64,000 bases of DNA from Jackrogersella multiformis. Its lineage: Eukaryota > Ascomycota > Sordariomycetes > Xylariales > Hypoxylaceae. The stretch covers positions 1,364,001 through 1,428,000 of the forward strand of contig CADCXD010000005.1 of assembly GCA_902806575.1 (NCBI GenBank), read 5' to 3'. The translations under genes and the position numbers were made by a program. Shown one piece after another: positions 34,948 to 48,056 of the stretch (positions within the stretch are counted from its first letter, which is position 1; the number at the start of each line of letters is the position of its first letter). The notes beneath the pieces are model-generated. The model saw only the letters and a list, made by a program, of their open reading frames with translations, was not told the origin of the DNA and ran no database searches.

Positions 34948-37786
34948 TCATTCCAGGCCTACCCATTCGGCCTCAGACTCAGCCTCGGACACCATTGTAT
35001 CATCCAAGCTCATTGATTTCCCTGACGTCAACGTCTTCATGGGTGTGTTCCCTCCACCCGTGATCAGGCCTTGGCCGTTGGTGTCTGGTTGCTTTCTGTT
35101 AGCTTGCCCAAGTAGATAGTCGACCGTGTATACGTTCTCGTCCGCCAATCGTTTGATCTCGTTTCGCATCCTTGTGATCGCTCTCGCAACAACCCGCAGC
35201 TCAACGTCTACTTTACTCCTATTTGTCGTAAGCCATGATCCGTGCTTATCTACCAAAGATTTGATCCACAGTAGACAAAACTCGATGTGAGGCGATTCCT
35301 CGGTCTGAGCTGCAACGAATCGTAGTAATCTTGCGACATATACAGTAGGAATCTGTTCCACCACCAACGGGATATCCGTATAAGGTACGGATTGAAAGAC
35401 CCTCTTAATCAAACGTGCTTCGTTTAGGCGGAATGCCATGACTAAAGCCTTGAGGTAATCTCTTTCGTTCTCAAGAACGGCGAGAGTCGATGCGGGTGTA
35501 ATTTCCATACTAAGATCGAATGGGTCGAATTGGAGCTCGTTATCCACGCTATATATGAGAAGGCCTTCTGTTGATGCGGCACAGAATGCAGTGCCAGCGG
35601 GCGAGAATCCCACACCAGTCACCCTTACCTCGGGCAGCTTCTTCCTGGCGGATGGATCGCCGCCTCTCTTGGAACCAGGCAATGACTTATCCTTCCGAGC
35701 TTCGCGGTCTGAATGATCGGCTTCGTCATCTAGTAAACCTTCCGGTCCTGCTTCTGTGAGCAACTTGCTATTCAAGAACTCCTGTGTTCCTGATAGGGAA
35801 AGGTTGACGCTGACAGTGAATTTCTTCAGGAGGACCATGGTGCTAACAGAATAGAGGCAAACGTATTTGCTGTTCCCTGCTGCCAATAGGCAACTTCCGT
35901 CTGTGCTGTATCGTATAGTATTAAAACTCTTGGTGCCCGCTACGTTAGCAGCAGTCCTACGATCTGTGATCTTTCGGCCTCCCGATACGTCTCGCCGTCC
36001 ATCAAGGCCCGATACTTGCTCTGCGTCGGAGACGGACCAAAAAGATAACTGGCCATCTAAAGTAGATATTGCAATCTGTGCGGAATCCGGCCGGACCGCA
36101 ATGTCTAGGACATCTGCTTGTAGTTGCAAAGGCTCGCTGGTCTGTGTGCGACTAAATATCGACCACATTCTGGCTGTTCGATCCCAGCTTCCACTAAATA
36201 GAGTACTGCCATTTGGCGAAAATGCTAACGAACAGACGGGGCCGTCGTGGCCGGATAATTGGTCGAGCAACTGACCAGTCTGTACAGACCAAATATGAAC
36301 GTCGAACGAGTCTAGAGAACCCGCAGCGACTATCTCACCGCTAGGGTCGACTGACATGCAGGAAAAGGAGAGTCGACTTGGCGCTGTGAAGGTCCGGAAA
36401 TTTCGAAACCTGATAAGATCCCACGCTCGTACGGAGCCGTCTAAGCTCGACGTAAATAAGACATTGCCTTTCTTTGCGAACTCGCATGCAGTTACACCAC
36501 TCGTATGTTCAGTAAAAGTGACTATGCAGAATCCAGAATCGACATCCCAGACTTTGATTTTTCCATCGTCGGCGGTAGTAATGATGCGTTTTCCGTCGGG
36601 AGAGTAGACCAAAGAGTTCATGGAGTCAAAATGGCCTTGCTGTTTTAAGATGTAAGACTCAGACTGCCACTCCCAGACAAGGAGTTGGCCTAGCTTAGAG
36701 GCTCCAAAAGCCAACCACTCGCCGCTCTTGTTTATCGTAACAAAATCGATTTCGTTCTGGGATATGCTGAGGGTATGGATCGTGTTGAAATCGGGCATTT
36801 CGTATAGGCCGAATATTCCATTAGAGAAGCCAGCGATTAAGAGGTTAGACTCTGGGTGGAAATCAGCGCATCTGACATGGGCATTGTTCTGCATGAAGTA
36901 ATGCTTTTGGACGATCCTCCAGCGCATATCCTCTCCGTCGACATCTTGCATCCCTTCGTCTTCATCCGGTGGCGGCGCATTGGGATGCCTGGTATATTGC
37001 CAGTCAAAGACTGCGCCATCTTTGCTGACGGTGTATATCGTTTCTTGGTCTTTCGAAAACCAGGCCCCGATGACAGCCTGCTTGTGACCGGACAGGACTG
37101 TCGGGGTAAATCCTTCTTCAGCATCTAAGCTCCATATCCGAACCGTGAGGTCTTTCGAGGCAGTTAGAAAGAAGCGCGAATCTGTCGACCACTCAATATG
37201 ACGGACATCATCAAAATGACCCATATGAGTATGATGCCGAACGAAAGGGGCAAATTCCAACTCCCCGTCTGCATTCGAATCCGGTGTTGATGGGACTTGC
37301 CATACTTCCGTCTTTCGGCCTAGTCCTACAGCGAAGTGGCGCCCCGATGGGGAGAACGCGAGAGCTGTGACAGGAGATCGGAAGGAAAAGTGGTATATGG
37401 ATATTCGCCTTGGGACATTGGTCAAGATCGCATGACCATCTTCATCGACAGAGAGTAGGAGATTACCCCGCGGTGTCAAGCCAATTCTCGAGATATTCTT
37501 TCTATGCGCAAATGGAAGAGTGTATGATTTGTTGCTATTAGTAGAATATGGTCAAAAATTATGTCCTCCGAAGTGAGGTTGGGTATAATGCGACTTACTC
37601 TACGAGGTTGAAGACCGTCACTCGGTTTCCCACTGGCGAGAATAAGCAAGTTCCATCAGGACTATATAATAGGTTGCCCTGACAGTAGACAGTCCCAAGG
37701 AGGTTAGAGAACTATATGACTTGTTAGCAAGTAATTCAACACCTCAAGGATAATCTAGAGACACTTACTTTGAAGTCTGTCTTCAT
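34948..37786 (-). CDS. pwp2: Periodic tryptophan protein 2 (Pwp2/Utp1), SSU processome
   Basis: Three exons on the minus strand: 37786-37769 (18 nt, MKTDFK), 37711-37599 and 37534-34948, 905 residues. Pwp2 is a UtpB subunit of the nucleolar small-subunit processome needed for early 18S pre-rRNA cleavage. Multiple WD40 repeats cover about residues 10-670, for example HIEWSTDSRFFLTASKDLTVRIW, split here as FLTASKDLTVRIW; CEFAKKGNVLFTSSLDGSVR; and LAFSPNGSTLFSGSWDRTAR. The helical Utp12-type domain lies at about 725-840 (LVMAFRLNEARLIKRVFQSV). The short first exons restore the family start FSNLLGTVYCQGNLLYSPDG. The gene is divergent from the septin gene, with 774 bp between start codons. Confidence 0.96.
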
Positions 37787-38560
37787 TGTCACGACATAGA
37801 TATTGCCATTATGTAGAAGCTTTTGCTAGAAAAATATGTTTTTTTTGTATGCGCTAAGTTGGATGTAGGTACAGTTTATCTCCGAACCTTTTTTTTCCTC
37901 TTCGTTATCAGTGATAAGATAATAATATGATAATTTGCACTAAGTACCTAGGGCATAGCTCCGATAAGATTCTGTGGCCAATCAGTGAAGTACGTTAGTT
38001 CTTAGTGGAGAAGTGCTACTACGTACATATTAACCTTCACGAACTCGAAATTTGATTGGTTTAGAATCTAAGGGAATTTGTGGTGGCAGGCGGTCAAGGC
38101 CTTCAACGCTCGAACCACCAGGGACTAACTACCTACACTAGCGTAGGTACCTAAGGTAAGTACCACTGGGAAATGGGGAAAGGGGCCACTGGCCACTGGC
38201 AAACCAATTTAATCCTGGTCCCTTTTTGGGTTGCCCTGTACCTTGGGAGGTTTTGTGGTTAGGAAGTAGGAAGGTAGGAAATTTGCTTGAGCCTTGACCA
38301 GCAGCCAGCCAGCAACCACAACCAGCAACCATCTGCAAGACTTTCTTTCCCCTGAAGCTGCTCATACTCGAACCTTTTTTTTTTTGTCTGTCAACATCAA
38401 CGTCGGCCCATACCCCCTGAACTGAACATCTTCCGATAATCTCATACCCGAGTTTAGAATTCTAAAAATCTTTCTTGGGTTCATCACAACAATATTCCAT
38501 CACAGCCAATTCTTGTTCTTGACTAAATAATTAACCCACACAACCCATACACCCATCACA
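37787..38560. promoter_or_regulatory. Shared divergent promoter region, pwp2 / cdc12-type septin
   Basis: Between two start codons facing away from each other. It contains T-runs (37838-37846, 37888-37897 and 38376-38386), a TGGCCAGTGGC-type run near 38188-38203 and CTAGGTAC words. The last ~170 bp before the septin start are C/A-rich leader sequence. No specific factor site is claimed. Confidence 0.5.
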
Positions 38561-39888
38561 ATGCCTCCTGCCACCGCCGAAAGCGCGTCGCCAATTGGCA
38601 TTGCCAACCTGCCTAACCAGCGACACAAGATCGTTGCGAAGCGAGGTGCTGCTTTCACTATCATGGTACTGTGTAGCCTGTAAAATCTTAACCCGTAATA
38701 TATATCGCTGATGGTATATGTTAGGTTGCTGGTGAATCTGGATTGGGCAAGACTACCTTCATCAACACCCTCTTCTCGACAACCATCAAGAACTACGCCG
38801 ATCACAAGCGACGACACCAGAAGCAGGTTGACAAGACTGTCGAGATCGAGATTACCAAGGCTGAGCTGGAGGAGAAGTTCTTCAAGGGTACTAAATCTCC
38901 CTGCTAGGCTTAATTATTCCTATTGATTAACTTGCGTATTTGTATAGTTCGCTTGACCGTTATTGATACCCCCGGCTTCGGCGACTATGTGAACAACCGA
39001 GATTCCTGGATGCCTATCATCGAGTTCTTAGATGATCAGCATGAGTCGTATATGCTTCAGGAGCAACAACCCCGCCGACAGGACAAGATTGACCTTCGAG
39101 TCCATGCTTGCTTGTACTTCATCAGACCCACTGGCCACACCCTGAAGCCTCTGGATATCGAAGTCATGAAGCGACTTTGCTCAAGAGTCAACCTGATCCC
39201 CGTTATCGCTAAGGCTGATACCCTAAGCCCCGTTGATCTTGCCAAATTCAAGGCCAAGGTATGTCTTCACTATTTCAGCCCGCTATTGTTTTCTAAGCTA
39301 ATAATCATGTAGATCCGTGCCGTCATTGAGGCTCAGAGCATCAAGATCTACCAGCCCCCGATCGAGGAGGATGATGAAGCAGCCGCTCAGCATGCCCGTA
39401 GCCTGATGGCCGCTATGCCATTTGCTGTTATTGGTTCGGAGAAAGATGTCAAGACTGGCGATGGCCGTATCGTGAAGGGTCGTCAGTACTCTTGGGGTGT
39501 TGCCGAGGTCGAGAACGAGGAGCACTGCGATTTCAAGAAGCTCCGCTCAATCTTGATCCGCACGCACATGCTTGATCTTATCCACACGACTGAGGAGCTA
39601 CACTACGAGGCGTACCGTGCTCAACAGATGGAGACCAGGAAGTTCGGCGAGGCCCGCCCCCGCAAGCTCGACAACCCTAAGTATAAGGAGGAGGAAGAGG
39701 CTCTTCGCAAGCGCTTCACCGAACAGGTCAAGATCGAGGAACAACGGTTCCGACAATGGGAACAGAAGCTCATCGCCGAGCGTGATCGCCTCAACAAGGA
39801 TCTCGAGCAGACCCACGCTCAAATCAAGCAGCTCGAGAACGAACTGGAGCAAATGCAAGGCAGCGTTGCTCGTAGCGGTCGTCGCTAG
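38561..39888 (+). CDS. cdc12: Septin, Cdc12/AspC class
   Basis: Four exons: 38561-38665, 38725-38887, 38948-39258 and 39313-39888, 384 residues. Septins are GTP-binding filament proteins at septa and hyphal branch sites. P-loop G1 is GESGLGKT at 38-45, G3 is DTPGFGD, and G4 is AKAD. The septin unique element lies near the end of the GTPase fold, with EELHYEAYRAQQMETRKFGE just before the C-terminal coiled coil (about 320-375). The polybasic segment NQRHKIVAKRGA precedes the P-loop. The start and IGIANLPNQRHKIVAKRG match the filamentous-fungal Cdc12/AspC orthologue as I recall it; assignment to this septin class rather than Cdc3 or Cdc11 rests on that recall. Confidence 0.93.
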
Positions 39889-40367
39889 AACCCCTTTTAC
39901 CCTATTCAGCAACGAAACGTTTTGGTTCCACTAGCGCTAGTTAATGCTTCCATCTGACGGGGGGGGAGTATGGGGTTGAGTTGAGATTGCTGGACTCGAC
40001 GTTTCCGATTCTACACGAGGATGAAGGGCCGACGACGGATATGCTTACCCAGCTTAATTACGCGTGTTGCGAGATGGATTGACAAGTAGAGATGTGACGC
40101 ACCTGCAGATGGCAGGGCTGTGTGGGTTGACAGGCGTGTGTGTGTTTGTGGGTTTACCTGCGACATCAAAATATTCTCCTTTTGGAGGTCGATTGCACCT
40201 CCGTTTCTTCCAGATCAGTTAGGTTTAGTTTACGATGTAATCGCGAGTTTCTATGATACCAGTAACAAACCCGAAGATTCTTCATTCGCTTCTTCATGAC
40301 ATTAATTAACATTTGCATCCCAGTCAACTAGTAGACACTTATTCAAGATAATATAATCGGTTATAAG

Positions 40368-40400
<33 letters not shown>

Positions 40401-40460
40401 ACCTAAAGCAGGTGATTATCTAATCCGAGTATGACTGACATGTCAGATGGTACGGGCCGT
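39889..40460. other. Convergent 3' region, septin / mitochondrial kinase
   Basis: 3' UTR-type sequence with a G8 run near 39960 and the TA/TG microsatellite at 40368-40400. No gene. Confidence 0.7.
40368..40400. repeat. (AT)n(GT)n compound microsatellite
   Basis: An uninterrupted AT run passes directly into a GT run just downstream of the kinase gene's stop codon. Confidence 0.9.
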
Positions 40461-42026
40461 CTAGACCGCATCCATCGCCGCTCTCGTTGTGAGCTGCTCG
40501 TTCTTGTTCCCCAGCTTCGAGATCTGCAGGAATGCATCTACGCCGTACCCTTCCAAGCTATGCACCTCCAGGTTCCCGGCCCAGTACTCGGCGTAGACGC
40601 GGCTCAGAGGCAGGCCCATGCCGAGGCGGAGGTCGGGCGGGCGCGTGGACAGCGAGGACAGCGAGCTGTCGTGGGTCGACCCCTTGGCCTCGGCGTGCAG
40701 CACGGCGAGCTTGCCGTCGTTGACCCGGAGCTCCTGCAGGGTGGCGGCCATCAGCGGCACCTGGCCGAGGTTCTCGAGGCGCTGGCTCTTGAGGGGGCCC
40801 TTGCCGAAGGACCACAGGTACGGCAGGACGTCCCGCGGGATGCCGCCGCCCTGGTCGGAGATGCGGATGATGACGTGCTTCTGGGCCTCGCACACGGTCA
40901 CCTCGACGGGCGGCGGGTCCGAGGCGGGGTTCCGGCTCTTCTGGTGCTTCTCGATGACGGCCTGGACCGAGTTGCGCAGGAGCTCCCCGATGATATATTC
41001 GAGGTGGCTTAGGATGTACGGGAACGACGCGTCTAGGTGGCCGTTGACCTTGATCTCGGGAACCTTGGTATCCGGGCCGTTGGCGGATCGGGCGAGGTCC
41101 TGCACCGCTTTGGCGCAGTGGTCGATCACGTCCTTGGCCATGCACTTGATAAATACCTCGCCGATGAACTCGGACTCGGAGAGCGTAGCTCCGGGCGAGA
41201 ACCAATGCGAGTGATAGGTCTCGGTCAGGGCTAAATGCTGTTCTGCGATGACTCTACGGGATATTCGCTACGCCGAGGAGTTAGCCGCGACTCGCTCGTT
41301 TGCTCTGCCTTTCTCAGAGCCCTGCAGCGCATTACTCACTGCGCGTAATATAGTATTCATAAACTGATCAAGCTCGGCGGCGGGCATCAACCCGCTGCAT
41401 TCGAGTATACCCATAGCCAGCTTTGGAATCACGGTCAAGTGAGCGTGCAGCATCTTGGATATCTCCTTACATAGGCGTTCGTTATCGTCGAGGGTCTTGA
41501 CCTCCTTGATGCGCCGGAAGGTGTCAAAGGCGGTATAGTAAAGCTCGTATACGTCGCTAATGTGCGGGTTCGTGACGACTACGTAGGGCAGGCGTTGCAT
41601 GTCGCGGATCCGGTGGGCGATCCTCGTTGGCAGTTCCGTCCGAACATAGTTCGCCGAGCTGATCAGCCGCGCCTCGGTCAGCGACCGGCCAAATACCATC
41701 AGCTGTCGCAGGCTGATCGGACGAGCTTCTTTGGCTACCCATCTGTAGGCACATAGGCGAGCTGCTGTCAGTCACGAGACATAGGCGGATAGATGCAGAA
41801 CTAGGCCGGCATACTCATCCAGGACTTGCACCGGCCTCCATTTTGCCGAATGCGTCCACCGTCTACATATTTTTCTGTTGAAATTGTTATAGTCGTTGTT
41901 TATAAGCCTCGAGACGACTGCCGGCGGCAAGAAAAGCGCCCGAGTCTGGTCTATCGAAGCTCTCGCGCGGGCGGTGGTGGTCAACCGGAGGGTCTTGGTG
42001 GCATTTTGCACCGCGAGTGGTAACAT
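40461..42026 (-). CDS. Mitochondrial PDK/BCKDK-family protein kinase
   Basis: Three exons on the minus strand: 42026-41815, 41742-41340 and 41267-40461, 473 residues. This family phosphorylates and inactivates the E1alpha subunit of pyruvate or branched-chain 2-oxoacid dehydrogenase in the mitochondrial matrix. An Arg/Thr-rich presequence (about 1-55) precedes the all-helical domain (LRQLMVFGRSL, YVRTELPTRIAHRI, ISRRVIAEQHLALTE). The GHKL ATPase domain has the N-box Glu300/Asn304 in ELLRNSVQA, the G1 box DQGGGIP (Asp342), and GMGLPLSRVYAEYWAGNL. The two introns were placed to restore LDEWVAKEARPISL and ILRARISRRVIAEQ. Whether the substrate is PDH or BCKDH cannot be decided from sequence alone; the helical region is nearer the fungal BCKDK/Pkp1 type. 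The last exon is strikingly GC-rich. Confidence 0.9.
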
Positions 42027-44173
42027 GCCGATGATTCCATGCCAAAGTGAAAAATACAAAGATTTTAAATTGGGAAAGATGTTGGAAAGAAAGCAAGCGT
42101 GCTGCTGCTATTGCTAAGAGGCAATGTTTGTGTTTGCGTCTGAGCTTGAGTTCCAATGGCTTTTTGTCTTTACGCATATATTTTTTCCTAGGTACCTATA
42201 TATATACCTAGGTACATGTAGTATACATGTTCCGGTTTCGCTAGGCGATTAATATATGGAAAGGCAAGTGGGTAGGTGGTTTAAAGGTTTAGAGGTAGGT
42301 ATACCTGGCAGGAGGGATTGTAGGTGCTGCTTGCTGTGACAAGTGACGATGCAATGAGTCGGACCTGCTTACTAGGTACCCCACATTTCTCCAATTGGTG
42401 TGGGCAGCAGGCAGGCCCAATAACTTCAATTGTTCTTTATAGGTACGCACTTACCTCTAGATCTAACATGTACATCAGATGTATGTATTGTACATTCAAT
42501 GTTCTATTGTGCTATTATTGAGTTATCAGATACCAGGCAGTTACCTTTTTCTTTGTGGCCATATGGGCCATTCTGTTTGCGACGGTGCTAAGCAACGTGA
42601 CGGCTTTAGTATGATAATGAAAAGTATGTTGCAGATTCCCGAGGGGTTCGGTTATGTTAAGTTGGTGTAGATCGTCTTATTGATGGGTATTAGGTTCTTG
42701 CACGTGCGTCTGGCATTGATTCAAAAGAATGGACGAATAGATGACGAGCCTGTAACTCAACTTGGGGGGGGGTTAATACCACTACTAGCACTGGCTAGTA
42801 AACCTACCTCCATCCTAGGTACCTACCGTACACAGGTAGAGAGGTATGGGTAGCCATCAACGGATGACTCTAGATCGAAGTATCCATATTGTCTTGTCTC
42901 ACAACTTCCTAGTTAGTGATCCTACTAACCAGTGCTGTTGAAGAACATTTGCGCTTAGTATGTCTCGGGCCAGATGTTCAATTTTCGTGACGACGTCATT
43001 GCTAATCGAGGGGCTTTTTTAACACCTACCTAAGGTCAAGTATCCGAATGTACATTATCTGCCGGTAACTAAGAACAGTTATGTCAGCAACTTATTGCAA
43101 ATCACTAGATTTTTAAATCCATTTACATATGTGTTAGGTACCTAGACCTAGAAAGATTCTACAAAGATACCTATATAAACAATCAAAGGTATAAGCTAGG
43201 TACTTTCCAAAAACCCTCCTCTGCATCATAAAGTTACAAGGTTCGTTCCTACTTAAACAAAAAGGCATCCAGCCTGGAAGTTAGTACCTGTTAACCTAGT
43301 AGGTAGGTAGCATCCGCTCCCCCCAAACTGCGCCTTCTATTCCGCCTCTGGGCTCCCCCAGGCTCCCCTAAGGTTGTCCCATCTAAGCAGGTACGCCTAT
43401 ACATGTACACGTATGGGCCCGACTCAATGTGTCACAGCCCACTTTCTTACGCCCACCTAGCGCTACCGACCTTGTCAATGAAGCAATCCCTAATGCTTCA
43501 CCTCTGTTCTCTCTTCCCTCTTCCCTTCCAAATTTCCATTTCATTCGTCGACCCGCGCTTAGTCGCGTATTCCTACTAACGCCGTATTGTAGCTCTCGAC
43601 AGTCCTTGCCGCAGCCTCTAGGCAGAGAGCTACCTTTTCCTCCCGCCGTTTCCTTCACACGCCACCCATTCCCATTCTAGCCCCGCCGAGTGCAGCTAGA
43701 TCGATTACCATTTTTTTTTTTTTTACTCGTCACTCTTCACTCTTACGCGGCTTGGGAGGACCGTTTGGTATTGAACCTGGAAGCCGGCAGCCGAGACGCT
43801 TTACATCTTGTCCAAAACTCACCTACACATACGAATGATCATGGTAGGCTTATCTACTTAACATCTCTTCGTTACTCGGCTCTGCCAAAGAAAACGCCAC
43901 GCGATAATCCTTCTTTATTGTTCCAATCTTTCCCTATTCGTATCCTGCCTTACCTGCCTATTATCTTGCATCTGCCTACATTTCTAGGCCTCTACAGGCC
44001 TTGTAAAGGCCAACACTTTGATTCCATTCAATTGCTAGTCTCATGAGCATTCATTCAAACTTACCTAGTTGTTAATTACATGTTTATTCAATCCCCCCTC
44101 CCATCTACAAGTAGCTAATAACTCTCATACTCAAAATTAGAGCTACGATTCCGAAATCCACTCGCCGAACGAC
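42027..44173. promoter_or_regulatory. Large divergent intergenic region, kinase / USP7
   Basis: Two kilobases between divergent start codons. Near the kinase it is AT-rich with CCTAGGTAC tracts at 42187-42215. Near USP7 (about 43300-44170) it is pyrimidine-rich with a T-run at 43711-43724, consistent with a promoter and long 5' leader. Frames here (for example 43429-43680 and 43690-44046) look like chance products of the CT-rich DNA. Confidence 0.5.
42187..42215. repeat. Paired CCTAGGTAC tract
   Basis: Two CCTAGGTAC units flank a short TA run. Same family as the other CCTAGG tracts. Confidence 0.75.
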
Positions 44174-47100
44174 ATGATGGTCGACACACAGGATGAGATG
44201 GTCGTCCAACCGGCCTTGAATGAGAAAGATCAGATCACCGAAATTAATCCTGAGCAGCTGGATGCTGATGCTGAAAATCCCGAAAATGTCATATTAGCCA
44301 CCGACTGTACGTGCGAACAAGACATAATATGGATATGCTGCCCTTGCAAGAGACTTTTGTTAATAAATATTCTTTTGTTATAGTTGACGCTATAAAGGAG
44401 ATAGTTCTACCCCCTCTCCTAGACGAACCCAAGGTTCTCGAAGACGTCGTCAACACCTGGACCGTAGAAAACTGGAGAACCTTGTCTAAGAAAGAGCATG
44501 GTCCAGTATTCGAGGTTGGCGGACATCCATGGCAAGCAATATATCAAGTTCCTTACTCGAAGAGCGAGCTTACTGACTCGGCCGAGCAGGCGAATTCTCC
44601 TTTTTCCGTTTGGCAACAACGTCGACCAATCCTCCATATATCTTGAGCATGGCTTCCAAGATACAGCCAGCATACCGGATGACTGGAGCTGCTGCGTGCA
44701 GTTCGGGCTGGTCATGTGGAATATCAACGACCCGTCTCTCTTCTACCACCACACTGCCCACCATCGTTTTACCAAAGAAGAGAGTGATTGGGGTTTCACG
44801 CGGTTCCTCGAGCTAAGAAAGATGTTCCAGCAGGAATGGGATAACTCTGGCCACCCGCTCGTCGAGAACGACTCCGTCAACATCACCGCGTACGTCAGAG
44901 TAGTAGAAGACGAGACAGGTGTGCTGTGGCACAACTTCAACAACTACGACTCCAAGAAAGAAACCGGCTACGTCGGCCTTAAGAATCAGGGTGCCACGTG
45001 TTACCTTAACTCCCTACTACAGTCATTATTCTTCACCAATGCCTTCCGAAAGGTTAGAGCAACCCAATTTCTCGAAGACGTATCGTTGACCTGCTAACAT
45101 CTCTAGGCTGTTTACGAAATTCCAACTGCAGAAGACGAGAGCATAACCAACAGTGCTTACACCCTCCAAAGACTGTTTTATCAGCTCCAGATATCAAACA
45201 GCGCCGTGGGTACCAACGAGCTCACAAAATCTTTTGGTTGGGATACGCGGCATATCTTTGAGCAACAAGATGTACAGGAGCTATCCCGCAAGTTAATCGA
45301 GCGTATGGAGGAGAGGATGAAAGGCACTGCCGCGGAGGATGCTCTTCCGCGCATGTTGAGTGGTAAGGTCAAAACGTATGTGTCCTGCATTGACGTCGAG
45401 TACGAGTCCAGTCGAGTTGAAGATTTTTGGGACATACAACTCAATGTCAGAGGTATTCCAAACCTTGAGGGCAGCTTCAAAGACTATATTCAACAGGAGA
45501 CACTCGATGGCGACAACAAGTACTGGGCGGGTGATGAGTTCAAGTACCAGGATGCTCGCAAAGGAGTCATCTTCAAAAGTTTCCCCGAAGTCCTGCATCT
45601 ACACTTGAAGAGATTCGAGTATGACATTCAGCGCGATACAATGATGAAAATCAACGATCGCTTCGAATTCCCCGAGGTCCTAGACCTGACCCCCTATCTC
45701 GATCAAGACGCGGATAAGTCTGAACCGTGGACATACAAGTTGCATGGTGTCCTAGTGCATAGTGGAGATCTAAATGCGGGTCATTACTATGCGTATCTGA
45801 AGCCCAACAAGGATGGTTGGTTCTATAAGTTCGATGATGATAAGGTCACCAAAGCAACAATGAGAGAGACTTTGGAGGACAACTTCGGTGGCGAGTATCC
45901 TGCCTCACTTGTACAGTCTCGCGCAGCCCCCCAGAAGAAGACGCCAATTATGCGCCAGATGAGCGCGTACATGTTGGTCTACATCCGAGAGTCTCGTCTT
46001 GACCAAGTCTTGACGCCGGTCCAGAAAGATGACTGCCCGCCTCACCTTCGTAGGTTTTTCTTGGGAAATGCTGGTTTAGAGTCTAAACTAATTCGACTCT
46101 TACAGAAAAACGGTTAGACGAAGAAGCAGCAGCGCGTGAAGCGAAACGTAGAGAACGTGAAGAGCAACATCTTTACCTTCCTGTCAAGGTTATTACGGAA
46201 GAAACGTTCAAGCACCATGGGTCCACTGACCTCACGAACTTCGATTCTAACCCTGCTGATGACCCTGCAGGGCCTAAGTTCTACCGTACCAAAAAGCAAA
46301 CCACCATCGAGCAGCTGGTCGCTCTGATTGCCCAGGACCTGAACCAAGACCCTAAGAGGGTGCGCTTGTGGATCATGGTAAATCGTCAGAATAAGACAAC
46401 CCGACCCGACCAGCCAATTATGGACTTGAGACCGACAATAGAAGAAACCTACCAACGGATGGCGACCACAACTAGAGATTATGCATTGCGAGTGTGGGCT
46501 GAAGTTGCGGAAGAAGTCGACGCCGAAGGAGAGGCCATCTGGCCCACTTATCAGAGCAATGCTAACGGTGTCGTCGTCAAAAATGATTTGATCCTTCTTT
46601 TCTTGAAATATTTCGACGCTGATAGACAAACTCTCGAAGGTGTTGGTCACCTCTACGTCAGCAAGGAGAAGAAGGTCGAGGACCTAGTTCCCGTTATCGC
46701 CAAGAAGATGGGTTGGGGCGATAAGCTAGCGTCAGGGGAACAATTAGCCATGTGGGAAGAGATAAAGCCGGCCATGATCGAGGGTCTCAAGGCAAAACAG
46801 TCCTTGAAAGCCGCCGAGCTCCAGGATGGCGACATTATATGTTTCCAAAAAGTCCTCGAGCGAAAGTCGGCCGAAATATTAGGGAAGATACCTCGTCTTG
46901 GAGATAAGAGCTCGGAGGAGGTCACGCGACGTTGGGACCGATACGACGATGCTAAGGCGTTCTACGACTTCCTCTGCAATAAGAGAGAAGTTCGTTTCGA
47001 CCCTCACCCTCGCTGCGAAAAGGCAAATTACCAGAGCTTCATCCTCACTCTCAGTACAAAGATTACCTACGACCAACTTGCTGAACGAGTCGGCGAGAAA

Positions 47101-48056
47101 TTGGGAGTTGAGCCCACCCATATCCGCTTTTTCACAGCCAATGCTTCAACGGGGAGCCCTAGGACGGCGGTTAGAAGAGCTGTCAGCCAAACTCTTGCCA
47201 CCATACTCAACCCAAATGGGTATACGCAACAGAGCATGCAGACTAAGCCTAACTCGCTCTTTTTTGAGGTGCTAGATATGAGTCTTGCTGAGCTAGATAC
47301 CAAGAAGAACGTCAAAGTGACTTGGTTGAGTGAAGGCATCACAAAAGCTGTAAGTTCTCCAACTAAGCAACCTCAGTGGAATACATACTCACATAATATC
47401 AGGATACCTTCGATGTCTTAGTAAATAAGCAAGGACATATTGAAGATCTTGTCCAGGCATTTGTGAAGAAGGCACAAGTCAAGGACGAGCGTGAAGGTGG
47501 CCGAATCAGGGTTTTTGAGATTCACCACCATAAGTTTTTCCGAGAACTCGTGCCTAACTATCCGGTTCTCAGCATAAACGACTACGCAGATGTTATTGCC
47601 GAACGAGTTCCAGAGGAAGAGGTGGATGCCGATGAAAGAGACTTCATCAAGGTTATTCATTTTCAGAATGACCCTAGTCGAGTCCATGGAATCCCATTCA
47701 AGTTCCTCCTCAAGGAAGTATGAGTACCGCCACATATTATAATTAGACACGAAGCTAATATAAGTTAGGGCGAACTGTTCTCCGAAACGAAGAAGCGACT
47801 GGAGAACCGGACAGGCATCAAGGGCAAGGCCTTTGAGAAAATCAAGTTTGCAATAGTGCGACGATTCCAGAAACCGGCTTATATCAATGATGGTAAGAAA
47901 AGAGAAACCGCAACTTTTCCGAGGCACAACTAACATGTTACAGACGATGTACTTTTCGACGAAGGAGGTACGATAGAAGACGATGTCTTGCTTGGGCTGG
48001 ATCATCTGGATCGCACGAGAACAACGCGAAACGGGGGAGAAATGTTCCTCAAGTAA
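44174..48056 (+). CDS. ubp15: Ubiquitin-specific protease USP7/Ubp15
   Basis: Eight exons: 44174-44306, 44384-44531, 44590-45052, 45107-46049, 46106-47349, 47403-47717, 47769-47892 and 47944-48056, 1160 residues. USP7-type enzymes deubiquitinate many nuclear and peroxisomal targets. A MATH/TRAF-like domain (about 70-200) precedes the USP domain (about 220-550): Cys-box GLKNQGATCYLNSLLQ with catalytic Cys231, and His-box HSGDLNAGHYYAYL with His474. The C-terminal ubiquitin-like tandem follows (about 640-1130) and the protein ends GEMFLK like other fungal homologues. Intron 2 (44532-44589) starts with GC instead of GT; it is needed to join GGHPW to RILLFPFGNN. ATG 44174 or the adjacent 44177 may be used. 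Confidence 0.95.
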
